NCBI RefSeq assembly: GCF_042687825.1
Contig: NZ_JBHUQE010000017.1
Span: 1-64,000, forward strand
From: Sedimentitalea sp042687825
Lineage (GTDB): Bacteria; Pseudomonadota; Alphaproteobacteria; Rhodobacterales; Rhodobacteraceae
Length of the DNA: 64,000 bases
Direction of reading: 5' to 3'
The notes under the pieces were generated by a model. It saw only the letters and a list, made by a program, of their open reading frames with translations. It was not told the DNA's origin and ran no database searches. The position numbers and the translations under genes were made by a program. Position 1 is the first letter of the stretch, and each line of letters starts with the position of its first letter. Shown in pieces: positions 20,371 through 29,852 of the stretch.

Positions 20371-21384
20371 ATGATTCCCGGCCCCCGCAACCTGATCACC
20401 GACGTTCCCGGCCTGCGGGTCGGCAATGCCCAGGACGCTGCGCTGAAATCCGGCGTCACCGTGCTGACAGGGCAACGATCCCTGACCGGGTCCTACTGCG
20501 TCACGGGCGGTGCCCCCGGTACCCGCGAGACCGATCTGCTGGAACCCGACAAATCGGTGACGGGGATCGACGCTCTGGTGCTGTCGGGCGGCTCGACCTA
20601 CGGACTGGACGCGGCCTCGGGCGTGGTTGCCGGGCTGCGCGATCAGGGCCGCGGCGTGCCCCTGATGCATCTGCGCATTCCGCTGGTCCCCGCCGCGATC
20701 CTGTTCGACCTGCTGAACGGCGGTAACAAGGACTGGCGCGACAACCCCTATCCGGCCCTGGGCCGCGCCGCGCTGGACAATGCCCGCGCCGATTTCGATC
20801 TCGGCAGTGTCGGCGCCGGCACCGGCGCACTGACCGGCATGCAAAAGGGCGGCTTGGGCTCGGCCTCGCTGGTTCTGGACAGCGGCATCACCGTCGGCGC
20901 GCTGATCGCCGCCAACCCGGTCGGCAGCGTCACCACGCCGGGAGGGCGGCATTTCTGGGCCGCACCGTTTGAGATCGACGGCGAGTTCGGCGGTCTGGGG
21001 CCCGATCCGCGCGCCGGTCTGGGCCGCAGTTTCGAAAGCCGCAAGGCCGGTGCCATGGCGCAATTGGCCAATACCGCCATCGGCATCGTGGCTACCGATG
21101 CCGCCCTGACCAAGGCCCAGGCCAAGCGCATCGCAACCGTGGCCCATGACGGCCTGGCGCGCGCCATCCTGCCGTCGCACCTGCCAAATGACGGTGATCT
21201 GATCTTTGCGGTGTCGACCAACGCGCGTCCGATGCAGATACCCGAGCAGGCGCTGCGCGAGATCGGCCATGCCGGCGCCCTGTGCATCGCCCGGGCGGTG
21301 GCCCGCGCGGTGTATCTGGCGCGGCCGGCCCCGGGCGATCTGTTGCCCTGCTGGTCGGACATGGACTTGCCAGAACCGCCCTGA
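20371..21384 (+). CDS. P1 (S58) family peptidase, DmpA/BapA-like aminopeptidase
   Basis: 337 residues. Family marks are NLITDVPGLRVGNAQD at the N terminus, LSGGSTYGLDAASGV and GTGALTGMQKGGLGSAS. The segment NTAIGIVATDAALTKAQAKRIA carries the expected self-cleavage site, with Thr as likely nucleophile after Asn. P1 peptidases process themselves into two chains and remove N-terminal D- or L-residues or beta-peptides. The specificity here cannot be read from the sequence. It is followed 53 bases later by idi in the same direction. Confidence 0.87.
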   Translation: MIPGPRNLITDVPGLRVGNAQDAALKSGVTVLTGQRSLTGSYCVTGGAPGTRETDLLEPDKSVTGIDALVLSGGSTYGLDAASGVVAGLRDQGRGVPLMHLRIPLVPAAILFDLLNGGNKDWRDNPYPALGRAALDNARADFDLGSVGAGTGALTGMQKGGLGSASLVLDSGITVGALIAANPVGSVTTPGGRHFWAAPFEIDGEFGGLGPDPRAGLGRSFESRKAGAMAQLANTAIGIVATDAALTKAQAKRIATVAHDGLARAILPSHLPNDGDLIFAVSTNARPMQIPEQALREIGHAGALCIARAVARAVYLARPAPGDLLPCWSDMDLPEPP

Positions 21385-21437
21385 GCGACTACCTACGCCG
21401 CGCGACTCAACCAACCCGAACGGATCGGCAGGCCCTC

Positions 21438-21971
21438 ATGAGCAATCTCATCCCCGCATGGGTCGACGGCGTGTTGACGCCGGTCGACAAGCTGGCCGCG
21501 CATGTGCAGGGGTTGCGGCACCAGGCGGTTTCCGTCTTTGTGGTGCGCGGCGCCGACATCCTGATCCAGCGCCGCGCCCTCGGGAAATACCACACCCCCG
21601 GGCTGTGGGCGAACACCTGCTGTACCCATCCGTTGTGGCAAGAGTCCGCCGACACCTGCGCCCGGCGCCGCCTGCAACAGGAATTGGGCATCACCGGGCT
21701 GACTCCGGAATACCGCCAGCAGATCGAGTACCGCGCCGATGTCGGCGGCGGGCTGACCGAACATGAGGTCGTCGAGGTGTTTCTGGCCCATGCCCCGGCG
21801 GATCTGCACTTGGACTGCGACCCAGACGAGGTGATGGACACCCGCTGGATCAACTATGCGGATCTGCAGGCCGAGGTGGCCGGCGCGCCCGAACGGTTCA
21901 CCCCCTGGCTGAAAATTTATCTGCGCGAGCACGCCGAAACCATCCTGGGAGCGGATATGCTGCAGTCGTGA
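21438..21971 (+). CDS. idi: Isopentenyl-diphosphate delta-isomerase, type I
   Basis: 177 residues. Interconverts isopentenyl and dimethylallyl diphosphate in isoprenoid synthesis. The active-site Cys is in WANTCCTHP, preceded by HTPGLW. The Nudix-like helix is RRRLQQELGI, with metal-binding Glu residues and the second catalytic Glu in TEHEVVEVFLA. The start at ATG 21438 gives the normal length (about 180). It supplies precursors for ubiquinone and carotenoids, but no carotenoid or bacteriochlorophyll genes lie beside it here. Confidence 0.95.
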   Translation: MSNLIPAWVDGVLTPVDKLAAHVQGLRHQAVSVFVVRGADILIQRRALGKYHTPGLWANTCCTHPLWQESADTCARRRLQQELGITGLTPEYRQQIEYRADVGGGLTEHEVVEVFLAHAPADLHLDCDPDEVMDTRWINYADLQAEVAGAPERFTPWLKIYLREHAETILGADMLQS

Positions 21972-22040
21972 CAGGGCGGGGACTTGTGCCCGCCCGGTTC
22001 CGTTGGTTTTCTTGCGGCAGCGCAGAACAGGGATCGACTT

Positions 22041-23297
22041 ATGACCGTATTGATTGCCGGCGGCGGCATAGCCGGGCTGACGCTGGGGCTGACGCTGCAC
22101 CAGATCGGTGTGCCGTTTCGCATCTTTGAGGCCACGCGCGACATCCGCCCGCTGGGCGTGGGAATCAACCTGCAGCCCAACGCGGTGCGCGAATTGTTCG
22201 ATCTCGGGCTGGCCGAAGGTCTGGACCGGATCGGCGTCCGGACCCGGCAATACGGGTTCTACTCGAAGCTCGGCCGGCGCATCTGGGAAGAACCCCGCGG
22301 CACCTGGGCCGGCTACAACTGGCCACAATACTCCGTGCATCGCGGCCATCTGCAGGTGCTGTTGCACGAAACGCTGATCGCACGGGCTGGCCCCGATTGC
22401 CTGCGCACGGGCCAGCGCGCCACCGGATTTGAAACCGCGCCGGAGCGCGCAACGCTGCGGTTGCCGGGCGGTGCGGCAGAACAGGGCAAACTGGTGATCG
22501 CCGCCGATGGCATCCATTCGACCCTGCGCGCCCAGATGGAACCGGACGAAGGCCCGCCGATCTGGAACGGTCGGGTGCTGTGGCGCGCCACCACGCAGGC
22601 ACCGGCATTCTTTGGCGGCGGCGCGATGGCGATGATCGGCCATGACGCTCTGCGACTGGTGGCCTATCCGATCTCGGACCCCGATCCGCAGACCGGGCTG
22701 GCGACGATCAACTGGATCGCCGAAAAGCGCTTTGATCCGGACATCGGCTGGCGGCGCGAAGACTGGAACCGGGCCGCCGATATCGACGATTTCCTGCCGG
22801 ATTTCCTGGACTGGCGGTTCGACTGGATCGACGTGCCGGCCCTGATACGCGGCGCCGCAGAAGTGTTCGAATACCCGATGGTCGACCGCGATCCGCTGCC
22901 GCAATGGACCCGGGGCCGGGTCACGCTGATGGGGGACGCCGCACACCCGACCTATCCGGTCGGCTCGAACGGGGCCAGCCAGGCGATTGTCGACGCCCGG
23001 ATCATCGGCGCCGAACTGCGGCGCCATGGCCTGACTCCGGCCGCCCTGAACGCCTATGAGGACCGGGTGCGCCCGGTGACCACCGCCGTCGGCCGGGCCA
23101 ATCGGGGCAACGGACCGGACGCCATCCTGCAGCGCGTCGAGGATCTGTGCGGCGGTGATTTCCGGGACATCGACGACATCATTCCGCATGCCGAGCTGGC
23201 CGCGCATGCGGAGAAATACAAATCGCTGGCGGGGTTTTCGATCGACGCGCTGAATGCCAGCCCGCCGATCATCGCGCCGGGGCCGGACAACGGCTGA
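22041..23297 (+). CDS. FAD-dependent monooxygenase of the PhzS type
   Basis: 418 residues. FAD-binding GGGIAGLTLGLTL near residue 8, then RPLGVGINLQPNAVREL, YSVHRGHLQVLL, the DG motif VIAADGIHS, and the GD motif RVTLMGDAAHPTYPVGSNGASQAI. The stretches around PRGTWAGYNWPQYS and YPMVDRDPLPQW resemble Pseudomonas PhzS, the flavin hydroxylase that makes pyocyanin. Nothing else of a phenazine pathway is nearby, so the substrate is probably another aromatic or heterocyclic acid. The start follows ACAGGGA and skips 19 upstream codons. Confidence 0.87.
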   Translation: MTVLIAGGGIAGLTLGLTLHQIGVPFRIFEATRDIRPLGVGINLQPNAVRELFDLGLAEGLDRIGVRTRQYGFYSKLGRRIWEEPRGTWAGYNWPQYSVHRGHLQVLLHETLIARAGPDCLRTGQRATGFETAPERATLRLPGGAAEQGKLVIAADGIHSTLRAQMEPDEGPPIWNGRVLWRATTQAPAFFGGGAMAMIGHDALRLVAYPISDPDPQTGLATINWIAEKRFDPDIGWRREDWNRAADIDDFLPDFLDWRFDWIDVPALIRGAAEVFEYPMVDRDPLPQWTRGRVTLMGDAAHPTYPVGSNGASQAIVDARIIGAELRRHGLTPAALNAYEDRVRPVTTAVGRANRGNGPDAILQRVEDLCGGDFRDIDDIIPHAELAAHAEKYKSLAGFSIDALNASPPIIAPGPDNG

Positions 23298-23315
23298 GAC
23301 CGCCGCGCGGCGGCG

Positions 23316-24797
23316 TCAGACGACCTGCATCGCCGCCGCCACCGCCTGCCGCCAGCGCGCGTAACGCGCGTCGCGCGTCGCCTCGGACAAAGCCGGTTCA
23401 AACCGCCGGTCCAATGCCCATGTCGCGGCGAACCCGGCCTGATCCGGATAGGCCCCGGCGCGCATCCCGGCCAGCCAGGCCACCCCCAGCGCCGTGGTTT
23501 CCTGCATCACCGGACGGTCCACCGGTGCACCCAGCAGATCCGCCAGGCTCTGCATGGTCCAGTTGCTGGCGCTCATGCCGCCATCGACTCGCAGTACGGT
23601 GTCGGCATCTGTCTGCCAATCCGCGCGCATCGCCCGATAGAGATCGCGGGTCTGAAAGGCGACGCTTTCCAGCGCTGCGCGGGCGAACTCGGCCGGGCCG
23701 GAATTGCGGGTCAGCCCAAAGACCGCGCCGCGGCAGTCAGGTGCCCAATAGGGTGCCCCCAGCCCGGTAAAGGCCGGAACGATCACCAGATCCTGCGCCG
23801 GGTCGGCCTGCCGCGCCAGCGCCCCGCTCTGATCGGCCCGTTCGATGAGGCCCAGCCCGTCGCGCAGCCATTGCACCACCGCGCCGGCGATAAAGATCGA
23901 ACCCTCCAGCGCATAGCTGCGCTGTCCGTCCAGTTGATAGGCAATCGTGGTCAGCATCCGGTTTTCCGACATGACCGGGCTGTCCCCGGTGTTGAGCAGG
24001 GCAAAACAGCCGGTGCCATAGGTCGATTTCATCATCCCCGGTGCAAAACAGGCCTGTCCGATCGTCGCCGCCTGCTGGTCGCCGGCAACCCCCAGAATGG
24101 CCACCTGCCCCCCCGCCAGGTCGGCGTGGCCGAAATCGGCCGCACAGTCGCGCACCTCGGGCAGCATCGCCATGGGGATGTCCAGCAGATCGCAGATATT
24201 CGCGCTCCAGCCCCCCTTGTGAATGTCAAACAGCAGCGTGCGCGCCGCGTTGGTGGCGTCGGTGGCATGCACCCGCCCGCCGGTCAGGCGCCAGATCAGG
24301 AATGTGTCGATGGTGCCGAACAGCAGCTCGCCGCGCGCCGCCCGTTCGCGCGCGCCCTCGACATGGTCCAGCAGCCATTTCAGCTTGGTGCCCGAGAAAT
24401 ACGGGTCCAGCAACAACCCGGTCGCCGCACTGACCGCCGGCTCGTGCCCCTGGCTTTTCAACAGCGTACAGATTTCAGCGGTGCGCCGGTCCTGCCAGAC
24501 GATGGCGTTGTGGATCGGCTGGCCGGTAGCGCGATCCCAGACCACCGTCGTTTCGCGCTGGTTGGTGATGCCGATACCGGCCAGATCGTCCGCTGCCACG
24601 TCGCAATCGCCCAGCACCTGACGGCAGACGGCAAGCGTGCTCTGCCAGATTTCTTCAGGGTCGTGTTCGACCCAACCCGCCTTGGGAAAGTGCTGGCGGA
24701 ACTCCTGTTGCGCCACCCCGACCTTTTGCATCGCCCCGTCAAACAGGATCGCCCGTGTCGAGGTCGTTCCCTGATCTATAGCCAGAACATGCACCAT
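23316..24797 (-). CDS. glpK: Glycerol kinase
   Basis: 493 residues. Phosphorylates glycerol to glycerol 3-phosphate with ATP. It opens with the FGGY phosphate-1 loop (LAIDQGTTSTRAILFD). Glycerol contacts are present in NQRETTVVWDR and in the DP-containing LLLDPYFSGTKLKWLLD. The C-terminal FGGY signature region has LRVDGGMSASNWTMQSLADLL. The ATG at 24797 is preceded by GGGAGGA. No glpD or glpF is adjacent. It is divergent from the ABC transporter operon, across a 177-base region holding an inverted repeat. Confidence 0.95.
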   Translation of the reverse strand: MVHVLAIDQGTTSTRAILFDGAMQKVGVAQQEFRQHFPKAGWVEHDPEEIWQSTLAVCRQVLGDCDVAADDLAGIGITNQRETTVVWDRATGQPIHNAIVWQDRRTAEICTLLKSQGHEPAVSAATGLLLDPYFSGTKLKWLLDHVEGARERAARGELLFGTIDTFLIWRLTGGRVHATDATNAARTLLFDIHKGGWSANICDLLDIPMAMLPEVRDCAADFGHADLAGGQVAILGVAGDQQAATIGQACFAPGMMKSTYGTGCFALLNTGDSPVMSENRMLTTIAYQLDGQRSYALEGSIFIAGAVVQWLRDGLGLIERADQSGALARQADPAQDLVIVPAFTGLGAPYWAPDCRGAVFGLTRNSGPAEFARAALESVAFQTRDLYRAMRADWQTDADTVLRVDGGMSASNWTMQSLADLLGAPVDRPVMQETTALGVAWLAGMRAGAYPDQAGFAATWALDRRFEPALSEATRDARYARWRQAVAAAMQVV

Positions 24798-24890
24798 GCG
24801 CGATCCTCCCCTGATCTGAACCTGCTTCTTGTCTAAACCGCCCGGGCCGATGCAGGCCAGTCCGGAACCGCACCGCATCGGGCAATAGAC

Positions 24891-24906
24891 GCTTGTATAT
24901 CCAAGC
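24891..24906. promoter_or_regulatory. Inverted repeat in the glpK/ABC-operon divergent promoter region
   Basis: GCTTG-TATATC-CAAGC forms a symmetric 16-bp element between the two divergent start codons, with an AT-rich centre in otherwise GC-rich DNA. This shape fits GntR- or LacI-type operators. No regulator gene is adjacent, so the binder is unknown. Confidence 0.35.
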
Positions 24907-24974
24907 TTCTCGGCCAAGACTGGCGCGCGAATGTGCCGGAAAACGGCGCACGATGACCGACAGGGAGATTGCCA

Positions 24975-26456
24975 ATGACTCGTTTCACCACGCTGGCTTT
25001 TGCCAGTGCCATGGCCGTTGCGGCCGGTTTAGGCGCCGCCAGGGCGCAAACGGACATCACGGTCGCGCTGCAGCTTGAGCCACCGCATCTGGACCCGACC
25101 AGTGCCGCCGCCGCGGCCATCGACGAGGTCGTCTACTCCAACATATTCGAGGGCCTGACGCGGTTCATGGGCGATGGCTCGGTGGTTCCGGGACTGGCGG
25201 AAAGCTGGGAAATCTCCGACGACGGCCTGGTCTATACCTTCAAGCTTCGCAGCGGCGTCACCTTTCACGACGGCACCACGATGGATGCTGAGGATGTGAA
25301 ATTCAGCCTGGAGCGCGCCCGCGCCGAGGACAGCGTAAACGCACAAAAAGCGCTGTTTGCCGGCATCACCGATGTCACGGTCGTGGACCCGCTGACGGTA
25401 AAGATCACCCTTGGCGAACCCAACGGGTTGTTCCTGTTCAACATGGCCTGGGGTGATGCCGTTATCGTCGCCCCCGAAAGCATCGACTCGATAAAGACCA
25501 CCCCCGTCGGCACTGGCGCGTTCAAATTCGCGAACTGGGTGCAGGGCGACAGGATCGAGATCGAACGGAACCCCGACTACTGGGGCACGCCGGCCAAACT
25601 GGACAAGGCCACGTTCAAGTACATCTCCGATCCCACCGCCGCCTTTGCCGCGGTGATGGCCGAGGACGTGGACGTCTTCTTCAGATTTCCCGCTTCCGAG
25701 AACCTGCCGCAATTCGAGGCCGACCCGCGGTTTCAGGTGCTGGTCGGCAGCACCGAGGGCGAAACCATCCTGTCCATCAACAACAAGCGGCCGCCCTTTG
25801 ACGATGTCCGCGTCCGTCAAGCCGTCGCCCACGCCATCGACCGGCAGTCTGTCATCGATGGCGCGATGTTCGGATACGGCACACCGATCGGCACCCATTT
25901 CGCGCCACACCATCCGGCCTATGTCGATCTGACCGGCGACTCCGCGCATGACCCGGAAAAGGCCAAGGCGCTGCTGGCCGAAGCCGGGCTGGCCGAGGGG
26001 TTTGACACCACGCTGCACCTGCCGCCCCCGTCCTACGCGCGGCGCGGCGGCGAGATCATCGCAGCCCAGTTGGCCGCCGTCGGCATCAAGGCCGAAATCG
26101 TCAATGTCGAATGGGCACAATGGCTGGAAACCGTGTTTCGCGGCAAGGACTTTGGCCTGAGCATCGTCAGCCACACGGAACCCATGGATATCGGCATCTA
26201 TGCCCGCCCGGAATACTACTTTCAGTATGACAGCCCGGCGTTTCAGGACCTGATGGCGGAATTGAACCGCACCTCTGATCCGGAGAGACGCCGCGAATTG
26301 CTGCATCAGGCGCAGACCATGATTTCGCGGGACTATGTCAACGGCTTCCTGTTCCAACTGGCCAATCCGATCGTTGCCAAGGCCGGCATCCAGGGATTGT
26401 GGACCAACGCCCCGACCCAGGCGACCGATCTGACCGCGGTCAGCTGGGCAGAATAA
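24975..26456 (+). CDS. ABC transporter substrate-binding protein, peptide/nickel family (SBP_bac_5)
   Basis: 493 residues with a signal peptide (ending AARAQ, about residue 24). SBP_bac_5 marks are VYSNIFEGLTRF, GLAESWEISDDGLVYTFKLRSGVTFHDGT, PVGTGAFKFANW and RQAVAHAIDRQSVI. It delivers a peptide-like or other amphiphilic ligand to the DppB/DppC-type permease encoded downstream. CAGGGAG precedes the ATG; a TTG two codons upstream is less likely. A tannase-family hydrolase gene separates it from the permease genes. Confidence 0.92.
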   Translation: MTRFTTLAFASAMAVAAGLGAARAQTDITVALQLEPPHLDPTSAAAAAIDEVVYSNIFEGLTRFMGDGSVVPGLAESWEISDDGLVYTFKLRSGVTFHDGTTMDAEDVKFSLERARAEDSVNAQKALFAGITDVTVVDPLTVKITLGEPNGLFLFNMAWGDAVIVAPESIDSIKTTPVGTGAFKFANWVQGDRIEIERNPDYWGTPAKLDKATFKYISDPTAAFAAVMAEDVDVFFRFPASENLPQFEADPRFQVLVGSTEGETILSINNKRPPFDDVRVRQAVAHAIDRQSVIDGAMFGYGTPIGTHFAPHHPAYVDLTGDSAHDPEKAKALLAEAGLAEGFDTTLHLPPPSYARRGGEIIAAQLAAVGIKAEIVNVEWAQWLETVFRGKDFGLSIVSHTEPMDIGIYARPEYYFQYDSPAFQDLMAELNRTSDPERRRELLHQAQTMISRDYVNGFLFQLANPIVAKAGIQGLWTNAPTQATDLTAVSWAE

Positions 26457-26463
26457 ATGCCAT

Positions 26464-26491
26464 CGCCCGGCGGGGTCTGATCTGCCGGGCG
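26464..26491 (+). terminator. GC-rich hairpin after the substrate-binding protein gene
   Basis: CGCCCGGC pairs with GCCGGGCG (8 bp, 12-nt loop) eight bases after the stop, followed by GTTGTGTTC. The poor T-run suggests an mRNA 3'-end stabiliser or partial terminator, common after binding-protein genes that must be made in excess. Confidence 0.5.
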
Positions 26492-26573
26492 GTTGTGTTC
26501 AAACCGACATACTTTTGCGCCAGCCTGAAGGCGCGATCGAGTTTCAAAGCATTGCGTAAAAAGGGAGAAACAC

Positions 26574-28004
26574 GTGAGAAAGACAATGATATCCACCGCC
26601 GCCCTGCTGATTGCGGCAGGCACGGCCAGCGCGCGCGAGGCCGCCGAGTGCGAGGCACTGCACAATACAGCGCTGGACGGTGGCTTTGTCACCTCGGCCA
26701 AGGTGGTTCCGGCCGATGACACCCTGCCCGCCTATTGCCAGGTCCGCGCCACCGCCCTGCCGGCGATCTCCATCGAGGTTCGCCTGCCGATGGAGGACTG
26801 GAACGGCAAGTATTATCAATCCGGCTGCGGCGGGTTCTGCGGCGTTCTGGGCCGGGCCGATGCGGGGCCGGGCTGGATCAACGCAATGCGCCCGGGCCTG
26901 CAGCGCGGCTATGCCACCGCGACCTCGGACAGTGGCCATCATGGCCTGTCGGTGGTCGATGCCGCCTGGGCCGAGGACAACCCGCATGCCGAACGCGACT
27001 GGGGCTGGCGCTCGATCGGCGAGACCCATCGCGTGGCGCAGGCGATGATCGGGGCGTTTTACGGCGGCGGCTCTGAACAGGCGATCTTTCAGGGCTGTTC
27101 GACCGGCGGGCGCATGGCGCATGTGGCGGCCCTGCGTTATCCCGAGATGTTCAACGGCATCATTTCCGGCGCCCCGGCGATGGCTTATCCCGGTCTGGTC
27201 GCGACCAAGATGAGCTGGCTGATGCAGGCCAATACCGACGAGACCGGCGCCTGGATCCTGAAACCCGGCAAGGACAAGCTGATCGGCGATGCGGTCATGG
27301 CCGCCTGTGACGGCATCGACGGCAGCGAGGACGGGCTGATCGCCGACCCGCGCCAGTGCCAGGCCGACCTGTCGGCCCTGCAATGCGAACAGGGCTCCGA
27401 GGGAGCCGAATGCCTGACCGAGGCCGAATTGCAGGTGATCGAGAAATGGCGGCAGGGGCCGCGCAACAGCGCCGGCGAACAGCTGTATCCCGGCGGCGTG
27501 CCCGCCGGGTCCGAACCGTTCTGGTGGCTGTGGCTGACCGGCAATGAAAAGGGCGCCGGCCGGCTGGTCAACGCCTTTACCACGGGCTTTACCGGTTACA
27601 TGGCCTTTGAGGACGATCCCGGCACCGCCTGGTCGCCCGCCGATTTCGATTTTGACGCCGATCCGCAGCGCATGGCGCGGGCGGCCCAGGCCTATAACGG
27701 CGACGATCCCGACATTTCAGCCTTTCGCGCCGCCGGCGGCAAGATGATCGTCTGGCATGGCTGGGCCGACGCGATCGTGACACCCTTCAAGACCGTACAA
27801 TGGTATGAGCAGGCCGCCGAGATCGCCGGGGGCGAAGAGGCGCTGAAGGAGAATGTCGCGCTGTTCATGATCCCGGGGCTGGACCATTGCGGCATCCTGC
27901 CCGGACCGGGCGGTATCTCGCAGGCGGCGCTGGATCCGCTGACTCCGCTCGAAGCCTGGCTGAACGACGGCACGCGCCCGGCGACGATCCGCGCCGAGCA
28001 ATAG
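26574..28004 (+). CDS. Tannase/feruloyl esterase family hydrolase, secreted
   Basis: 476 residues from a GTG with AGGGAGA upstream, and a short signal peptide ending TASA. The alpha/beta-hydrolase nucleophile motif is FQGCSTGGRMAHVA, with a Cys before the Ser. The acid is in WHGWADAIVTP and the His in PGLDHCGILPG, with a Cys after the His. This is the CS-D-HC arrangement of tannases and feruloyl esterases, in which the two Cys form a disulfide joining Ser and His. It hydrolyses ester bonds of aromatic acids. Its place inside an importer operon suggests that a released phenolic, sugar or alcohol part is imported. Confidence 0.88.
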   Translation: MRKTMISTAALLIAAGTASAREAAECEALHNTALDGGFVTSAKVVPADDTLPAYCQVRATALPAISIEVRLPMEDWNGKYYQSGCGGFCGVLGRADAGPGWINAMRPGLQRGYATATSDSGHHGLSVVDAAWAEDNPHAERDWGWRSIGETHRVAQAMIGAFYGGGSEQAIFQGCSTGGRMAHVAALRYPEMFNGIISGAPAMAYPGLVATKMSWLMQANTDETGAWILKPGKDKLIGDAVMAACDGIDGSEDGLIADPRQCQADLSALQCEQGSEGAECLTEAELQVIEKWRQGPRNSAGEQLYPGGVPAGSEPFWWLWLTGNEKGAGRLVNAFTTGFTGYMAFEDDPGTAWSPADFDFDADPQRMARAAQAYNGDDPDISAFRAAGGKMIVWHGWADAIVTPFKTVQWYEQAAEIAGGEEALKENVALFMIPGLDHCGILPGPGGISQAALDPLTPLEAWLNDGTRPATIRAEQ

Positions 28005-28014
28005 CACGACGACC

Positions 28015-28042
28015 GGGGCGTCCGCCCACAGGGCGCCCCTTT
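28015..28042 (+). terminator. Hairpin after the tannase-family gene
   Basis: GGGGCG (28015-28020) pairs with CGCCCC (28034-28039) over a 13-nt loop and is followed by TTT. It is a modest intrinsic terminator or processing hairpin before the permease genes. Confidence 0.5.
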
Positions 28043-28086
28043 ACCGGTTTGCACGCTGGACCCGCCCTGCCCCAGCCCCTAACGTG

Positions 28087-29040
28087 ATGGGGATGCTGCG
28101 CTATTCGCTCAAACGCCTGCTCTCGCTGCTGATCAGCCTGGCCGTTGCCTCGCTGGTCATCTTTGTCGTGATCGAGGTGGCCCCCGGCGATCCCGCCAGT
28201 TTCATGCTGGGCATCAATGCACAACCCGATACCGTCGCTGCCCTGCGCGCCGAACTGGGTCTGGACGTGCCGAAATGGCAGCGCTACGGGGATTGGGTTG
28301 GCGGCATGCTGACCGGCGATTTCGGCACCTCTTATACCTATCGCACCCCCGTCGCCGAGATGATCGGCGACCGATTGTGGGTGTCGCTGCCGCTGGCGCT
28401 GTATGCGCTGACCCTGTCGACCCTCATGGCCTTTCCCGCCGGCATCTATGCCGCCGCGCGCCGTGGCCGCCCCGGCGACGTCGCGGTGATGGGCGCCACG
28501 CAACTGGGCATCGCCATCCCGAATTTCTGGTTTGCGATGATCCTGGTGCTGATCTTTGCCATCAATCTGCGCTGGTTCAGCGCCGGCGGCTTTGCCGGCT
28601 GGCAGGACGGGCTGTGGGCCGGGATGCGTTCGCTGACCCTGCCGGCCATCGCCCTGGCGCTGCCGCAGGCGGCGATCCTGGCGCGGGTCATGCGCTCGTC
28701 GCTGCTGGATGTGCTGGGCGAGGACTACATGCGCACCGCCCGCGCCAAGGGGCTGAGCCGGCGCCAGGCATTGTGGCGGCACGGGGTGCGCAATGCGTTG
28801 ATCCCGGTGCTGACCATTATCGGGCTGCAATTCTCGTTCCTGCTGGCCGGGTCGATCATTATCGAGCAGGTGTTCTATCTGCCGGGGCTGGGCCGGCTGG
28901 TGTTCCAGTCGATCAGTTCGCGCGATCTGATCGTGGTGGAAAGCGTGGTGATGCTGCTGGTCTTCTCGGTGATCCTGGTGAATTTCCTGGTCGACCTGGC
29001 CTATGCGCTGGTCGATCCCCGCCTTCGGAGCCGGACATGA
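28087..29040 (+). CDS. ABC transporter permease, DppB type
   Basis: 317 residues with six predicted helices. The N-terminal LKRLLSLLISLAVASLVIFVVIEVAPGDPA is the DppB/OppB opening. The cytoplasmic EAA loop reads EDYMRTARAKGLSRRQALWRHGVRNAL. It forms the membrane channel with the DppC-type subunit. Three possible starts lie within 9 bases (GTG 28084, ATG 28087, ATG 28093) and none has a strong ribosome binding site. The stop overlaps the next start (ATGA). Confidence 0.92.
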   Translation: MGMLRYSLKRLLSLLISLAVASLVIFVVIEVAPGDPASFMLGINAQPDTVAALRAELGLDVPKWQRYGDWVGGMLTGDFGTSYTYRTPVAEMIGDRLWVSLPLALYALTLSTLMAFPAGIYAAARRGRPGDVAVMGATQLGIAIPNFWFAMILVLIFAINLRWFSAGGFAGWQDGLWAGMRSLTLPAIALALPQAAILARVMRSSLLDVLGEDYMRTARAKGLSRRQALWRHGVRNALIPVLTIIGLQFSFLLAGSIIIEQVFYLPGLGRLVFQSISSRDLIVVESVVMLLVFSVILVNFLVDLAYALVDPRLRSRT

Positions 29041-29852
29041 ACCGCAACCTGCTGATCGGTGGCCTGCTGTCCTCGCTGGTGGTGGTGGCGGCGCTGCTGT
29101 CCTTTGTCTGGACCCCCTATGACCATGCCGCCCTGGACATCCCGGCCAAGCTGCGCCCGCCGGACCGGGCGCATTGGTTCGGCACCGACCATTTCGGCCG
29201 CGACATCCTGAGCATGATCATGGTCGGTGCGCGCACCTCGATCGCGGTGGCGCTGGTGGCCGTGGGCATCGGCATGGCGCTGGGAGTGCCGCTGGGTCTG
29301 ACGGCCGCGGCGCGCAAAGGATCCTGGCTGGACGAGTTGATCATGCGCGGCAACGATCTGATCTTTGCTTTTCCCAGCCTGGTCATCGCCATCCTGATCA
29401 CCGCCGTGTTCGGCGCCGGCGCGGTCAACGCGATCATCGCCATCGGCATTTTCAACATCCCGGTCTTTGCCCGTATCACCCGCGGCGGGGCGCTGTCCCT
29501 GTGGCAGCGCGATTTCGTCCTGGCCGCGCGGGTCGCCGGCAAATCCGGCGCCCGCATCTCGGTCGAGCATATCCTGCCCAATGTCGCCAACCTGCTGATC
29601 GTGCAAAGCACCATCCAGTTCAGCCTGGGCATTCTCGCCGAGGCCGGTCTGTCCTATGTCGGGCTGGGGGCGCAGCCGCCGGTGCCCAGCTGGGGCCGGA
29701 TGCTGGCCGATGCCCAGACCATGGTCAGCTTTGCACCGCATCTGGCGCTGATTCCGGGCCTCGCGATCATCCTGACGGTGCTGGGCCTGAACCTGATGGG
29801 CGACGGTCTGCGCGACCATCTGGACCCGCGGCTGCGGGTCAGCCGCTCATGA
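29037..29852 (+). CDS. ABC transporter permease, DppC type
   Basis: 271 residues. After the first helix comes the DppC/OppC signature HWFGTDHFGRDILSMIMVGARTS. The EAA loop is RDFVLAARVAGKSGARISVEHILPN, followed by AEAGLSYVGLGAQPPVPSWGRML. Start and stop both overlap neighbours by 4 bp, so the subunits are made in step. It pairs with the DppB-type protein. Confidence 0.93.
   Translation: MNRNLLIGGLLSSLVVVAALLSFVWTPYDHAALDIPAKLRPPDRAHWFGTDHFGRDILSMIMVGARTSIAVALVAVGIGMALGVPLGLTAAARKGSWLDELIMRGNDLIFAFPSLVIAILITAVFGAGAVNAIIAIGIFNIPVFARITRGGALSLWQRDFVLAARVAGKSGARISVEHILPNVANLLIVQSTIQFSLGILAEAGLSYVGLGAQPPVPSWGRMLADAQTMVSFAPHLALIPGLAIILTVLGLNLMGDGLRDHLDPRLRVSRS

Noticed and set aside
22041..23297. 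Phenazine (pyocyanin) biosynthesis
   Set aside because: The monooxygenase resembles PhzS, but no phzA-G or phzM gene is near, so only the enzyme type is reported.
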